DNA of 64,000 nt from Apostichopus japonicus (taxonomy: Eukaryota > Echinodermata > Holothuroidea > Aspidochirotida > Stichopodidae): assembly GCF_037975245.1 (NCBI RefSeq), contig NC_092570.1, forward strand, positions 7,563,001-7,627,000. The letters are read 5' to 3'. Made by a program: the position numbers and the translations under genes. The notes under the pieces were generated by a model, which had not been told where the DNA came from, did not search any database, and worked only from the letters and a program-made list of their open reading frames with translations. Positions 9,291-21,632 of this stretch are shown piece by piece. Position 1 is the first letter of the stretch. Every line of letters starts with the position of its first letter.

Positions 9291-11878
9291 TCGACACAAG
9301 CTATCCGATTTATATTCTCATTGTAGAGAGAATGTGTCTCACATTAAAGAAAGAAGAGAAATTAATTGAGAAAGCCGTAAAGTAAAATGAAACTATGAGG
9401 AAAACTATGATTTTGTTTACGGAATACGGAATATTATATACAAAGATACATAAGTAAACATAAAATGACCCTACTCATATAGTATCGTTGAAATGAAATT
9501 ACAAGAAAACTCCCCGATCAGTACATCCGGACCAACTCGGAATAGATTGTAGTGTCAGTGTATATACAGTCAAATTACACCGTTTTACAAGAGTTAGTCA
9601 AAATATAGTTAATATGTCTGCAAACTTCATTCAGTATGTGTGTAGAAGGTTATCGATATGCAACCGCAATGGTGAAAAGAAGGCTTAGCGATGTTGTATT
9701 CCTTTTAAATACCAAAGGAATTAATCGCCGTGAACTAAAGATGGATTTATTTGACAGACAGCAAAATCATGTCGACAGTATAAGTATAAATTGTGAAAGT
9801 TCAGGCCCGATTGTCCTTAAATGGGATCCATACAACCATTTTGAGATAACATATGATGGGTAGTCTAATGACAATGATCCAATTGTAAATTTGGTTTAGA
9901 CAAAACATATTACATAAATTGGTTAGCGATAAATGTTATCATGGCATTTTTCTCAAATTGTCTTCAATCAACCTGATTGCATATAAGCATGTGAATTGTT
10001 TTAAGACGTTGGACCACCGAGTTGCAAACACGATGATAAAATCCATGATGTTTTGTTATTTCTCTCAAATACGTTTGCGTTATAAGCATCAATTCCATCA
10101 CAGGATATAACGTATCTGACCTCCTTGTTCAAAATGTGCCGAAAAAACTTATTTTATAAATGACCGGTTACAGTGAATAAAAAAGAATAAACGGCTCATG
10201 ACTCGAAATACATAAATTGACCTAATATCTTGACTCGATATCTGGCATTTTACATTGACAACACATGCATGTACAATATGGTCCTTGTATATACTAAGGG
10301 GAATGTATATATCAAGTAAGGCTTTCAATCAAGGTTTACTTACTGTATAAGTAGTTGAGATATTTTCATATTTTCAACAATGTTAAGATGATGATTTGAT
10401 TGGCCAAAACTACGTGAAAAGCAGCTGGGCTGATATCTTTTCTAAGTAATACGTACATTTTATGAAGTTTTAAGTTGCATTGACTTTTTTAGTTATCTTA
10501 CACATACACACACAACAAACAAACAACAAACAAACGAAGGCAAACTCCACATGAATCTTCATAGATCTTTCGGCATTCAGCAGTAAGCTGGTAAGAACCA
10601 AATTCTTTAATAGACATGCAACAAACGACAAGTAATGAAATTAATATCTAACTTATCACTGTGCCTAGCGTAGAAGAGAAAAGACCATGACTTCTTAAAC
10701 AAATTACAGGGTAGACTAATTATGGATTACCTTCTTGAACTATAAAAATTGAAAGTTTATTGAAAAATTTAGTCATATTTCTTTAAAAAAAAAACTTTTA
10801 TTAATGAAGAAAAGCACAGTGTTTTACACAAAATCGCAAATTTGGGCCCCGGATGACCGTTGGCCCCAAATTCTTACCCCTATATAGACTACTGTTCAAG
10901 TAACACTATGACCAACATTCTTCATAATCCAATGCAAACTGCACGAGAAGAACCTTTGGTGGTTTCATACAACTAACTCCAAAAGATAAGTGGTTGATCT
11001 TTGACATCCATATTTTTTTGAACACACCATAATTATGTCTCCGTATTAAGAGAACACTATGACCCAGCATGGTGATCACCCATATAGGAGAAGCATTTTG
11101 AGTGTGTTCACACAATGAACCCAGATGACCTCTGTATAACCTTTGGCATAAACTTACAAAACACCCATATGACCCACTACTCAGGGACACTATGATCAAG
11201 TTTGGTCATCTTTTATTGATGTGTACACATGCACTAACTTCACTGGAATGAAAATTGAAAATAGCTCTTTCGACTACAAGTCTGTGTAATCAACAACCGA
11301 TGGAACCTCAAGTCTTTTGTTTCATTTAGAGTGACTCAACAAAACGTACCTACACAAGTCTGTGTAATTAACAACCGATGGAACCTCGAGTCTTTTGTTT
11401 CAGTCACTATCGGTTTAATCCGTACTATACCGTTAACCAACTCCTTTAAAGGGCATAATCAACAGGCATGCAGTTACCTAAATCTTGTTTTCTATCGTTG
11501 GCTAAATTCTTCAATCTCCTTTTATGTTCCAACAAAGGTACCCTCGTGATGTTTCAGAAGACATATATTGGATATGAAGGGATCAACTTGTATTTTATAA
11601 ATTACAAACTTCATATAATGAACAAAGGGTGTATGCGTATTCCCCTTAAAGTGCACTCAACCAATGATAATGTTTCTCTACCACAGATCTAACAACTGCT
11701 GAATACAGATAATATACACTTACCATCCAAAATACAAAAGCAGGAGCACTATTTAATTTGTAAATTTGTATCCATGCATGCTAAGGATACTTATCCCAGG
11801 TTGTGATAATCACTCTTGTTCCATGTTCTGAAGTTGCCCTTCATGAATTTTGAATATGCATTAACCAGGTAATAACGC
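9291..11878. other. Segment between inverted satellite arrays and element G; no recognised gene
   Basis: AT-rich. The only open frame that looks mildly protein-like is at 9636-9863, listed separately. A short local duplication of acaagtctgtgtaatcaaca occurs near 11277 and 11354. Nothing else is supported. Confidence 0.35.
9636..9863 (+). CDS. Unrecognised 75-codon open frame
   Basis: The frame ends in DRQQNHVDSISINCESSG followed by PIVLKWDPYNHFEITYDG. Its alternation of polar and hydrophobic residues looks like beta-strand protein rather than random translation. An overlapping frame from ATG 9614 reads MSANFIQYVCRRLS and stops after about 24 codons, so a one-base shift may separate two parts of a former coding segment. 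No splice partner or family match is recognised, and it may be chance. Confidence 0.25.
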   Translation: MCVEGYRYATAMVKRRLSDVVFLLNTKGINRRELKMDLFDRQQNHVDSISINCESSGPIVLKWDPYNHFEITYDG

Positions 11879-12491
11879 CAGGGTTCTCGCCAGTCCGATT
11901 TAACCGGACGGGGTTCTAGGTTTGAATTTGATTTTGCCTCTCGCCGATCGGTTCGAAAGTTGTGCGCCCTTGCTGTTTGAAAGTTGGGTGCCTGGTTTTA
12001 TAACTGTTATGAATAATAAATGTTAGCAAGTAATACTGAAACTTTTTGACATTTTTAATGTGAATAAAACCATCGACTAAATATTCACACTTTTCAGTTC
12101 ACTATTCCTATTCCCAACTGCAACCACGGCAAATAACACATCCCAGGTATCACGTAAGCGCTGCAGTATAGTGATACCGCGACACAAACGATCCCTGCTT
12201 TACACAGCAAAGGGTTGCGAACGAAGTTTGTGTTTTCTGAGTACTGAGAGATGCCAGAATGTTTGTATTTAAACATTGTACCTAACCTTAACCAGGGCAG
12301 GGAAAAATGAAGTCACAACTGAATGACACAAAAAAAAATAGTCATGCAGTTTATGTAGCAGTTTATGTAATGTTGACTTTAGTCAATGGTAAGCTGACTA
12401 GTTTTCTTTATACTGTAGAGTATACTAACAGCAATGTCCAGGTTATTGCCAAACATTTGAACATTTAAGAAATCATAGCTTTGTAAAGTAG

Positions 12492-14021
12492 CAGGCGCGT
12501 ATCCAGGATTTTCAAGCAATATAGAAAATCCTCCTTGAACCCCTAACAGACAGGTCAAAGTTGCACGAGTAGAGGAAAGTATGATGAAGAATGTTGGTGA
12601 GGAAATTTTCGAAAATTCAGACACAGTTAATTTATTGGTGTAGAAATATTAAAACCTCTTATAATGGCTATTATAAAACTTGGTTGAAGGAAATGAAAAA
12701 TAGCAGATATTTCCGATATCAGGTATATCGAAACCGAACACTACACACATTGGCGTAGGTCCCGTAGGAGGCGGTGGCTGCAGCCCCCTCCCCCCCCCCC
12801 CCGCAACCAAATTTTCCCCATCTTTTTCGGGCACCTACTGAAAGAAAAATAAATAGCAATGAATAGCTTAAAAATGATCTCCTTGGTAATTAAAATAAAG
12901 TTCTAAGCTTGGCCGACATTACTACTGTAAAAGAGAGTTTTGACATAAATGGATCTGTATGGTTTTTCTCCATCTACATAAGACATTTCGTTGTTTACAT
13001 AGCATCCAGCGGTATACTGTGCAACTTTCACGGACCGTGCGGTACACGATGCCATGCACTGTAATGACCGTTGCTTGCTTATATGATATTGGCATTGATA
13101 GCCTATGTTGAAAAATTTTGGCTTTTTTTTCGGGCAAGTCATTACAGCCCCCAAATCCAATTGGGCTCCTACGCCTTTAACTACACACATAGACAGTTTT
13201 TGAGGCTGTTCATCGTGGAACATGCATTTCAATGCTTACTGATACGATGTGATATCTGCTGTCTGCTTTACAAATTCAAAAAGGCGCGTAGCGAGGAATT
13301 TGCCAAGGGAGGGGCCAAGCCTGTAGGCAAACTATCTAAGCGAAGCGCCACCATGGGTTGGCGCGAAGCGTACAAGAAAAATTTTGGCCGAAAATGCCTA
13401 CCAGATCGCTGGAAATGACACTTCCCAGGCCTTGTAAGTTGCATCTAAGCATTGTCTATTTTGAAATTACTAGCGATGTCATAAAGAAAATTTGCTCGGG
13501 GGAGGGGGGCGGTCGCCCCCTTCCCGAAATGCGTCATGTACCCCGACGACTCGGTCGAGTTCAAGACCAGCCACAGTTGGTTCCATATAGCACAATTGTA
13601 CAATTGTTTAAGGCGTCCATACACACAAACGCGTTATGTTAGACCATATATAGTATTTATATAGATACATTAGTGAGAGAGGAAAAATGGAAACGTCAAA
13701 AATGGAGTTGTCGCTGTAAGGGGTAGGGTGAGGCGCACACCACCTCCGTAATCCTTGATCTGTCACTGGCTACCCTGTGTATATTATAGGGATCAGCGCT
13801 TTAACTATGACTGTTCCTCTTTCTCTTCCCGAGGTCTTGGCTATCTTCTACTCCCTCCTTGTTTCCTTTTTCTCTCTTTTTTCTTTTTCTTTTCCCTTCC
13901 TTCCTCTCCTCCTTTTCTTTTTTTTCCCCCCTCCTTTTCCCTTTTTTCTTCTCTTTTTTTCTCTCCTCTTTTCCTTACCCGGGGGGCGCGCGCCCCCAAC
14001 GCCCCCCTGGATACGCACCTG
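12492..14021 (+). mobile_element. TIR element C, copy 1, carrying nested A
   Basis: Ends CAGGCGCGTATCCAGG and CCTGGATACGCACCTG are flanked by the 5-bp duplication AGTAG (12487-12491 and 14022-14026). The interior holds family A copy 2 and the shared module (about 13325-13440). A roughly 150-bp pyrimidine tract (about 13830-13980) comes before the G/C-rich right end. The lysine/arginine-rich or proline/phenylalanine-rich frames in that tract are artefacts of its composition. Confidence 0.9.
12748..13179 (+). mobile_element. hAT-like MITE, family A, copy 2
   Basis: Ends CATTGGCGTAGG and GGCTCCTACGCCTTTA are mutated forms of the family TIR. The flanking octamer ACTACACA is duplicated exactly (12740-12747 and 13180-13187). 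It sits inside element C at the same position as family A copy 4 in the 48.9 kb element. Confidence 0.9.
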
Positions 14022-14394
14022 AGTAGCGTGAATTTCAAGTGGCTTGGCTGCAGGAAAAATCACCAAGACCAGTTTATTTTGTCTTTATTATTCGGCAGGC
14101 TAATATGTATAACTCTAAGTTATTGAAAAATATTTGAACATTTATGAATCATAGCTCGAAAAATAGCGTCAATTTCAAGCAGTTTGCCTACTTAGAAAAC
14201 GCGAAAATCGCGGAGCTTCCGGGGGCTTAGCCCCCTGGACCCACACGACGGGCTTTGCCCCCTGATCCCACGCCGAGAGTACGATCGCTACGCTACGCGA
14301 TCGCGCGGATACCTTTGGCATCCGAATTGATCATCGGCACTTGGGACCACCCGGTTTTCAAAAAAAGCGGGCGAGAACCCTGCAGGTTTTAACT

Positions 14395-15670
14395 TTTAAG
14401 ACAAATTCCAAAAGTAAGATTTGATTTGTTAGCCAAATAATGTGTTGAAAACCGTATATTAACGGTTGATGAGACTTTGCGTCGAGTTTGGGTGTTAATA
14501 ACACCCTAAATGATACCGTCCCCCGAGGTTTGTTGGCATTGGGTGATAGAGGGTGACGTCAGCTACTTTGGGGAACCCAATGATACTGAGTTACAGATTT
14601 GATTTGTGAGCCAAACGTGTTGAAAAACCGTATACAAAAGGTACATGAGACCGCCTCGAGTTTGGGCGTTAATAACACCCTAAATGATACCGTTCCCCGA
14701 GGTTTATTGGTATGGGGTGATAGAGGGTGATTAAAGCTACTTTGGGGACCCCAATGATACTGAATTACAGATTTGATTTGTTAGCCAAAAATGGTGTTGA
14801 AAAACAGTATATTAACGGTAGATGAGACTTTGGCTGAGTTTAGGCGTTGATAACACCCTAAATGATACCGTCCCTCGAGGTTTGTTGGTATGGGGTGATA
14901 GAGGGTGACGTCAGCTACGTTTTTGCGCCCAGTGATACTGAGTTAACGGAGTGTTAGCTCAGTGGTTAACACCGGTGCCTTTCAATCATAAGGTCCCCCG
15001 GTTCGAGTCACTCCCAGATTAATGTATGTCGTCCAGTTACAGAGTTGTTGACAATTAACAATCGTAATCATTGACGTTAAATATGAATGTGAGAGACTGA
15101 CTTCGGTCAGCTTACGGCTTTGATAAGCCAATTAGGCTTCTTCGCGAGTTCCTGCTTGCAGGAGGATCTAATATACATACATACATAGTTACAGATTTGA
15201 TTTGTTAGCCAAAAAACGTATTGAAAACCGTATATTAACGGTAGATGAGACTTTGCCTCGAGTTTAGGCGTTAATAACACCCTAAATGATACCGTCCCCA
15301 GCGGTTTCTTGGCATGGGGTGATAGAGGGTGACGTCAGCTACTTTGGGGACCCCAAAGATACTGAGTTACAGATTTGATTTGTTAGCAAAAAAACGTGTT
15401 GAAAAACTGTATATAAACTGTAGATGAGACTTTGCCTCGAGTTTGGGCGTTAATAACAACCTAAATGATACCGTCCCCCGAGGTTTGTTGGCATGGGGTG
15501 TTAGAGGGTGATGTCAGCTAGTTTGGGTACCCCAATGATACTGAGTTACAGATTTTATTTGTTAGCCAGAAATGGTTTTGAATAACAGTATATATATGCT
15601 ACGTTCGACTTTCAGTTGCCGAGTTAATTGTTAATAACCCCCTGCCCGACATCGTCCCTCACGGTTGTTG
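14395..15670 (+). repeat. About 177-bp satellite, right array, about 6-7 units
   Basis: The phrase aaatgataccgtc or aaatgataccgtt occurs at 14508, 14682, 14860, 15284 and 15463, with a decayed unit near 15640. Spacing is 174-179 bp once a SINE insertion is discounted. Units contain acagatttgatttgttagcc, gtagatgagactttg and gggtgatagagggtgacgtc. The orientation is opposite to the 8830-9290 array. Confidence 0.92.
14947..15187 (+). mobile_element. tRNA-derived SINE inserted in the satellite
   Basis: The head contains a good polymerase III A box (tagctcagtgg, about 14954) and B box (ggttcgagtc, 15000-15009) spaced as in a tRNA. A non-tRNA body follows, with cttcggtcagcttacggc and ataagccaattaggcttctt, then a catacatacatac tail. 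The satellite word agtta flanks both sides, consistent with a short target duplication. Confidence 0.85.
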
Positions 15671-17737
15671 ACATACTTTGGTAGAGTGTAATGTCAGCTT
15701 TAACGTTCACCCCACCCGTCTGCATGTTTCCCATTAAGCTTTGTTTCCAAATATGTTATCTTTAACCCGAAACTTACGCTTTTCGCTGATATTCGGGGCA
15801 GGTCTGATATTTTAAGAGCTATAATTTTGCTTTACCATAATAATGAGTTAGTCCATATCCTGACTTAGGGGACATTTTATACTCCCTTCCATAATTACGA
15901 GTTTGTCGGGTTTGAATCACTTACAATAAAGTATTTAATGCATGGAACGTCCAAAAGCCTGTCTTTCCCTCCTAATTGCAATCGATTGAAAGCATTCGAT
16001 CATTCAATTTGCTTTAAACACATCATTTCTGCCTCATGGCCCACCACGAAGGCCACTACACAACTCCGTAGTATTATTTGCACTTTCTAGCATTTTTTGG
16101 TCGCCCTTATTGGTCGCTGTTATAAGTTCCCCAAATTTCAGCCAGATTTTGGAGCGCTGGGAACATATCCGGACTGATCGACTCTATTACGGGGGAGTTA
16201 CTCGTGCTAGTGTAGATACTTGGATTTATTGACAACGTGAAAATGTATTAGTAATACAGAAAATGAGATCAAGCCATGCTTTGAAATTATGTTGTTCTGT
16301 AATTTACACCAACACTGAAAAGGTTTACAAAATTAACATTTTAAAACATACAAGGAAAGATATGAATTCTTCTACAGTTGGAAATTTAAATTATATGAGA
16401 TCAAGACAGTGCTAACTAGAAAGTTATGTTTCTTTGATTTTCCACAAGATAATGAAATTGATAGAAAATTAAAAAAAACTTAATTTGAGTTGGCTTAAAG
16501 TATGTCAATATTTTCCGGAAATATGCCATAAAGACCAAACATAGTGCATACAGTATTGTTAAACTGAAAGCACATTTTCCAATCATATCTTTTCAGCCGG
16601 AACATTCCATTCTCTTACTGTACCTTTCTCATTGTGTTAGAAAAATGTTGAGGGGTAAGAACTTGAAAGTCCTACACTACACTATATGCTCTACATTTGG
16701 TGTCCTAAACAAATGACCATCAAAGGGGAAGGGGATGGGTCGTTTTTAAGATGAAGTTATATGGCCTGCCGGCCTGCGGGAGGGCTCTATGGAAGGGATT
16801 CCCTTGCAGTATGGCGAGCCTTTTGTGCCACCTTGTTACTTATAAACGCAGTTTCACTTTAAGCATTGCACGCCTGTGTCAACACATTATATGCCTATAT
16901 GTATGTTGCTATGAAACAATTAGGGGGAACTCTTTCACCTAAAGGCAGTAAAACAAGTTGATTTCAAATGAATAATGTTATGCAATCTGGCAATACCGCT
17001 TTTGAAGTTTACATGACAAAAATTTTTCTCGAACCCTACAAAACTAGACAGGAGTCCTGACTCAAGATTCATACTTTGAACAGTGATAAAAGCTATTGTG
17101 AAATCTTCCTCTTTTTTTAAGTTTGTACTTACCTATCACTACAAAGATTACCACGCATTGTCAATCAGTGAATTTCAGTGACTTTGTCCTCTTGCGTGCT
17201 TAGACTCGGGGGGGGGGGGATAGATCTAGACTACGCCCCTATATAGGCACAATGTAGCATAACTATCGAGCGTATTCACGCACGCGTTTACAAGATACAG
17301 GTAGATGAGAAATTCAAAACTGTGACTTTCGATTCCAATCATATGCATCGCGTCGTGCGTTACCGCCCTAGGCCTACTCACCGAAACCCAGTGTATGCTG
17401 GCGATGAGATATGCAACTCCGTGGCCGATTGCCTTCTTGTCAAAAAGTCAACGCTTACCTTGAGATTTCATTCCAAACGACATCTCCAATATTTCAAGAC
17501 AATAAAACAGAAATCTAAAATATTAACGGTCCTTGTAGGAATCCCCATGTACCATCAGTACAAGTACTACGTGTCCAAATGTTCGTTAATATTTGGTTCA
17601 TAACCTAAATACAAAACTGCAACTACGGAATTGCACATGACAAGTGTTTTCAAATATCACATATATATATCACGGAAAGCTTAAAAGTTGTATTTTGCAC
17701 ACGGCCTTGAGTCGGGATGAGTGCAACTACGGTTTTA
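15671..17737. other. No gene recognised
   Basis: AT-rich, with a G run near 17208-17219. Short open frames at 16751-16942 and 17322-17603 resemble no family I know and lack convincing splice context. Confidence 0.35.
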
Positions 17738-17762
17738 CCACTGACCTCAAAGAGGTCAGTGG
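17738..17762. repeat. Perfect 11-bp hairpin with 3-nt loop
   Basis: The arms ccactgacctc and gaggtcagtgg are exact reverse complements around aaa. The sequence lies just left of a larger inverted repeat. Confidence 0.8.
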
Positions 17763-17799
17763 GTTATACCATGGAGCTCTGTTTATGGTTATACGGTAT

Positions 17800-17935
17800 T
17801 TAGGGGATAAATACGAGGGGAACCGGTCCTAAATTTGATTTGAGACCGATGATGACATCATCGAGGAGGCTGAGCGGACAGAGGTCTCAAATCAAATTTA
17901 AGACCGGGTATCCTCGTTTTTATCCCCATTCATAA
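17800..17935. mobile_element. Short foldback (inverted-repeat) element
   Basis: The left arm (about 17811-17848: ggggataaatacgag, accggtc, aaatttgatttgagacc) pairs with the right arm (about 17887-17925: ggtctcaaatcaaattt, agaccgg, cctcgtttttatcccc). The spacer of about 38 nt contains gatgatgacatcatc. Arms are about 40 bp with a few mismatches. It looks like a palindromic MITE; no clear target duplication was found. Confidence 0.7.
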
Positions 17936-18810
17936 ATGACCCTCAAAAATGTTAGAAAACGGCATTTTTTCGCTAATTTTTGCTGATCTGTATTTAATTC
18001 TCCTTATGCCTCCCTTGATCTTTTTCCTGAATGACGTAATAGTCACCTCATGTAAAATAGCATTTTCTTCTGACGAACACTAAGAGTGAAAAATACGAAT
18101 GAAGCAGTATCGTTTGGTCTTAAAATTTTGGTCCTTTAATCAATTCAAACACTCAAAAATGGAGGGAAATGACAATTAAATAAGAACAAATGAACAAATT
18201 TCTAAAGAAAACATTTTAAAACTGATTTTTGACCTACCAGGTCAAACTGAGTAATAAACAGATGCTGATTAGTGTGTGTTTTGAAAAGTCCTGTAAACGC
18301 TACAACAGTTAGGCAGCTAGCAACGTCACATGTAGCTAACATTCTTTCGAGTAGAACACGTCTATCCCTAGTCGGTAGATGAACCGTTCAAATACACGTT
18401 TACTGGGCCTGAGAATGAGCAGTTTTTGAAGAGGTTCCGAGCCCCATCGTATGATTGTTCGACAGGTTTGGACTTGTAGTACCCGCAGTGTTATTGCGAG
18501 TCTGAAAGATCGCTAGGCCTAGTCCCTGGTCAGTCATGTCGTTACTGCTAGAATTAGTAGTAGGCCTAGTGCTTACGTTATTGCTAGGCTTAGCGACAAG
18601 GTTTCTTCTGTTATAGTGTCAACATTGGACGCTTTACGCTTCGGTTCTTCGTTGAAGCACCTCGATAAGGTTGCTGACATTGACTCTAGCTCAAAATTAA
18701 GCCCAAAATTAATCCCTAAGTCATTCATGTTACTCGAAGTATTTAGCTGGATGATTTAAGAAGTACGTACAGTATGTATTGAGACTCGGTGTGTGTGAAA
18801 ACATATACAG
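17936..18810. other. No gene recognised
   Basis: AT-rich sequence without a supported exon, tRNA or repeat. Confidence 0.3.
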
Positions 18811-19411
18811 TAGCATGGTGGGCTCATAATTGACGCTCGCTCTTAAGGACTTGATCAACGATGTCTATCAAGGAAAAATCCAAATCACTCAACTGTATGT
18901 GTTTTTCATATGTGTAGTTCCTCAGAAATGTTATGAAATCAAAATATTTAAGGTTCTGTGCTTATGCACCGTACAATTGAGCAGAATTTGACCACAAAAT
19001 GTCTGCCGTGTCAAGTTCTTTCATACCCCTAAATTGACACATTCGTCGATAAGCTAACTGGTTAGGCCTTAGTATACATCCATTGACTTTAGATGCTGTT
19101 TGCTATGCTCTGAGCCTCTAAGCTCAGACAGGTTAGGTCCTAGAGAGTAGTGTTATTATATTGAGGTAATGTTGGTTATTTTTAGGATGTAAGATTTCCA
19201 AATGCCCAAAAAACTTGCAAAACTGGGGGGAGGGTGTTAAAAGCTTAAAAGATACAAAAATTTAGTCAGCAATTAGCTAAAATGGATTCAAACTCATGAA
19301 ATATGTAATTCTGCTTGACTGCAAAAAGTTTAGGTGGCCTGCTGTATCGTTGCTAGTGATAATTGAAGGTGCGTCAATTACGGGGGTGCGTCAATTATGA
19401 AGCCTTGACTA
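18811..19411 (+). mobile_element. MITE family H, copy 1
   Basis: About 600 bp nearly colinear with 36057-36664. Inverted subterminal words are CATAATTGACGC at the left and GCGTCAATTATG at the right, with termini TAGCATGG and CTTGACTA. The right end carries gtgcgtcaatta twice in tandem. The target duplication is unclear, so the class is open. Short open frames inside are not conserved as protein. Confidence 0.8.
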
Positions 19412-21033
19412 TGTAGTGAAGTGAAATTTTGTTGTGTACACCCGTTCAGTATTTGCATGTATTATGTAATAGTTCGTAATAGTCAGTTTGTAGCGTTAGT
19501 TGTTTCCACGTGTTTCTTCAGTTCTGGATACGTTGTTGTATGGCGAACATCGTCCCTGCAGAGCTCCGGGGCATCGCCTCGTGATCCCGTTCATAATTGG
19601 TCATATTTTACTTAATCTTGGGTCGTCAATAGCCCAGAGAATATCCATATCTTTACTACCTGGAGTCAGGAAGGAGATGTCACCCTTCTCAGAGGCAGGA
19701 TGCCTCAGGTTTTTGGATGGTTTGACTTCTAGCTCGAAGTCGCTGGTTACCAAGATGGCGGATCATACCAACCTCTATAGCGAGCTGGCTAGAGTTAGCG
19801 TTGATGAGTCTCGATGTACGCGACCTCCTGTACCGCGAGCGAAGAGTCTCCTTCGTCTTGTTATTTGCGAGCGAGCTGACCCCAGTATAGTGAGATATTA
19901 AGTCATACATTTTATTATTGTTAAATGTCGTACTTACCCTTATTGCAAGTTGATCGAATCGTAGTTGTAATTGTTGCCCCTCTGGCTAGGTTGTACTTGA
20001 CCGTACAGAGTACGTATGTTAGGTTGTGTTTTGGACCTTGGTCCTATGGGTTTATAGCGTGCGTTGTGTACACTGTGTAGATCAGAGGTTGTGTATCGTT
20101 AAGCACATGGGTGCTAGTAGTATTGTGTACCTTTATACTGTAGGGTGACAGTACCAGAGTTTAGTATACTGTAGAGTGACAGTATGGGTTAGGTTGAGTT
20201 TATATCCAGAAAGTGTATTGTACTGTATTGACAGTTGAGTTGTTTTGAGAGATTATTTTTATTGTACCCATATTTCAGTATTGTACTGCTCGCAGTGTAA
20301 AGAGTGTACGTATTCGTATTTTGTATCTTGAACATTATTGTTACTGTTGGTCACTACAGAGTTGTCTCAAGAGCTTGTCCTTCTAATCTTAGCCTTTATG
20401 GATAGCTATGGAGTGCCAAGTCTCTTGAGAGTTTGTGGGTTCAGGAGGTGTAAATTCCTGCTGTCTAGGAACAGTACGGTGGAAAGGCCTATAATGAGTT
20501 GCAGCGGCATTAGTTGCCCTAGGCTGGCCATTATGAAGGTGCCAAAAGTCCTCGCCTGTTGACAAACGTTTTATATTATTTATGCAGTTTATTTCATAAT
20601 GTTCATTTTACATTATTCTTTATACGCTTTATGCATTTTTATACTGTATTGTACAAGTGCTATGTCGTATTGCAGGGTAATACTATTGATTCTTTAATTG
20701 TATTCATGTCGTATGAATATTTCGTAGTTTCAAGTATAGGTTTTTCCCCGAGTAAGAATAGTTTTAATAAGAGTTTATTAAGAGAGTAAAGAGACCCTTG
20801 AGCCATTTATTATATCAAGCCATTTTATACTGTCATGTGTCATGACTTATTCTTCATTTGTATATTTTCATGATCATTTTCATAGAGTTTGTAATAAAAG
20901 TCAGTCGTTGTTTCAACGCAAGAACACTCTTGCCTCCTCATTGATAACTTATGAGTTCGAAGCGAAGGAACCCCAACCGGTAATTTCCCCCGCCATCCGC
21001 GGTTCGCTTCAACTATACTACTGCTGTAACTAA
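19412..21033 (+). mobile_element. LTR-like interspersed repeat I, copy 1
   Basis: The first 340 bp, starting tgtagtgaagtgaaatttt, match 39846-40190 in the same orientation. Shared blocks include gcatgtattatgtaat and gaggcaggatgcctcaggtt. A polyadenylation-like aataaaag at about 20894 is followed by a U/C-rich segment with cttgcctcc, as in the R-U5 part of an LTR. No paired LTR, primer-binding site or gag-pol frame is seen. It could be a solo LTR or an unrelated repeat, and the right boundary is a guess. Confidence 0.4.
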
Positions 21034-21241
21034 TTGCAAGTAGGCTATATATACTGTACAGTATTCTTTTTTATTCTCAGTATTCAATTTGAAAATTTCT
21101 TTGCCCATATGCATATCTGCATATACTCATGGCAATGTACACCATGTCTTCATTTCTTTTAATTATGACTTCATGATTGTGCGGCAACAAACCAGTGTTT
21201 GTCTAACATTTCGATCCTGAAGCAATTCTCTCTATACACTC

Positions 21242-21268
21242 GACCAGTCTCGAATCGCGAGACTGGTC
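21242..21268. repeat. Perfect 11-bp hairpin
   Basis: The arms gaccagtctcg and cgagactggtc flank a 5-nt loop (aatcg). Flanking tatac and gtata could extend the stem with interruptions. Confidence 0.75.
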
Positions 21269-21496
21269 CAGTATACAGAAAGTTGGATTAGGCATTTATG
21301 AATTCGCATTCATTCATACTTAGTAAAGATTACTAAATCCTATTGGTCCATTCAGGTCAGCTGACCGTGGTTAATCCTGTGAGTAACGCACGGTAAAATT
21401 ACGGGGCATCACTTTAATAAATCTTTTGTTATATGTAACCAAAAATGTTTTGTTTTATGATTTTTCCCCCACACAAATGGTAGTGTATGAATGAAC

Positions 21497-21632
21497 GGGG
21501 TTAATCAACGGTCTAGCGTGTGTTACTCACATGATTAATGCACTCCAGGTGTTAATGCTATCGCTGGATGCATTATCCCCCGATCGTGCATTAATCCTGT
21601 GAGTAACGCACGCTAGACTGTTGATTAACCCC
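21497..21632. mobile_element. Short foldback element with roughly 47-bp arms
   Basis: The left arm starts ggggttaatcaacggtctag and runs to gattaatgcac at 21543. The right arm runs from gtgcattaatc at 21586 to gttgattaacccc at 21632. The arms are imperfect reverse complements around a spacer of about 42 nt. The word cctgtgagtaacgcacg also occurs at 21377, just outside, suggesting an older related copy. Confidence 0.75.

Larger units (their letters stand above)
11879..14382 (+). mobile_element. TIR element G, host of nested insertions
   Basis: Perfect 13-bp ends CAGGGTTCTCGCC (11879-11891) and GGCGAGAACCCTG (14370-14382) bracket 2504 bp. Element C1 (1530 bp) and, inside it, A2 account for most of the interior. 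About 970 bp belong to G itself, including a palindromic stretch rich in cgatcgc near 14282-14306. No flanking duplication is evident (AATAACGC against CAGGTTTT), so the boundaries rest on the TIR alone. Confidence 0.6.

Noticed and set aside
13755-14126. Phe/Pro/Ser-rich and Lys/Arg-rich frames, repeated at 50767-51120
   Set aside because: They fall in the pyrimidine tract of element C in both copies and reflect base composition only.
19500-19901. 133-codon open frame
   Set aside because: It lies in interspersed repeat I, overlaps other frames of equal quality, and is not preserved in the copy at 39.9-40.2 kb.
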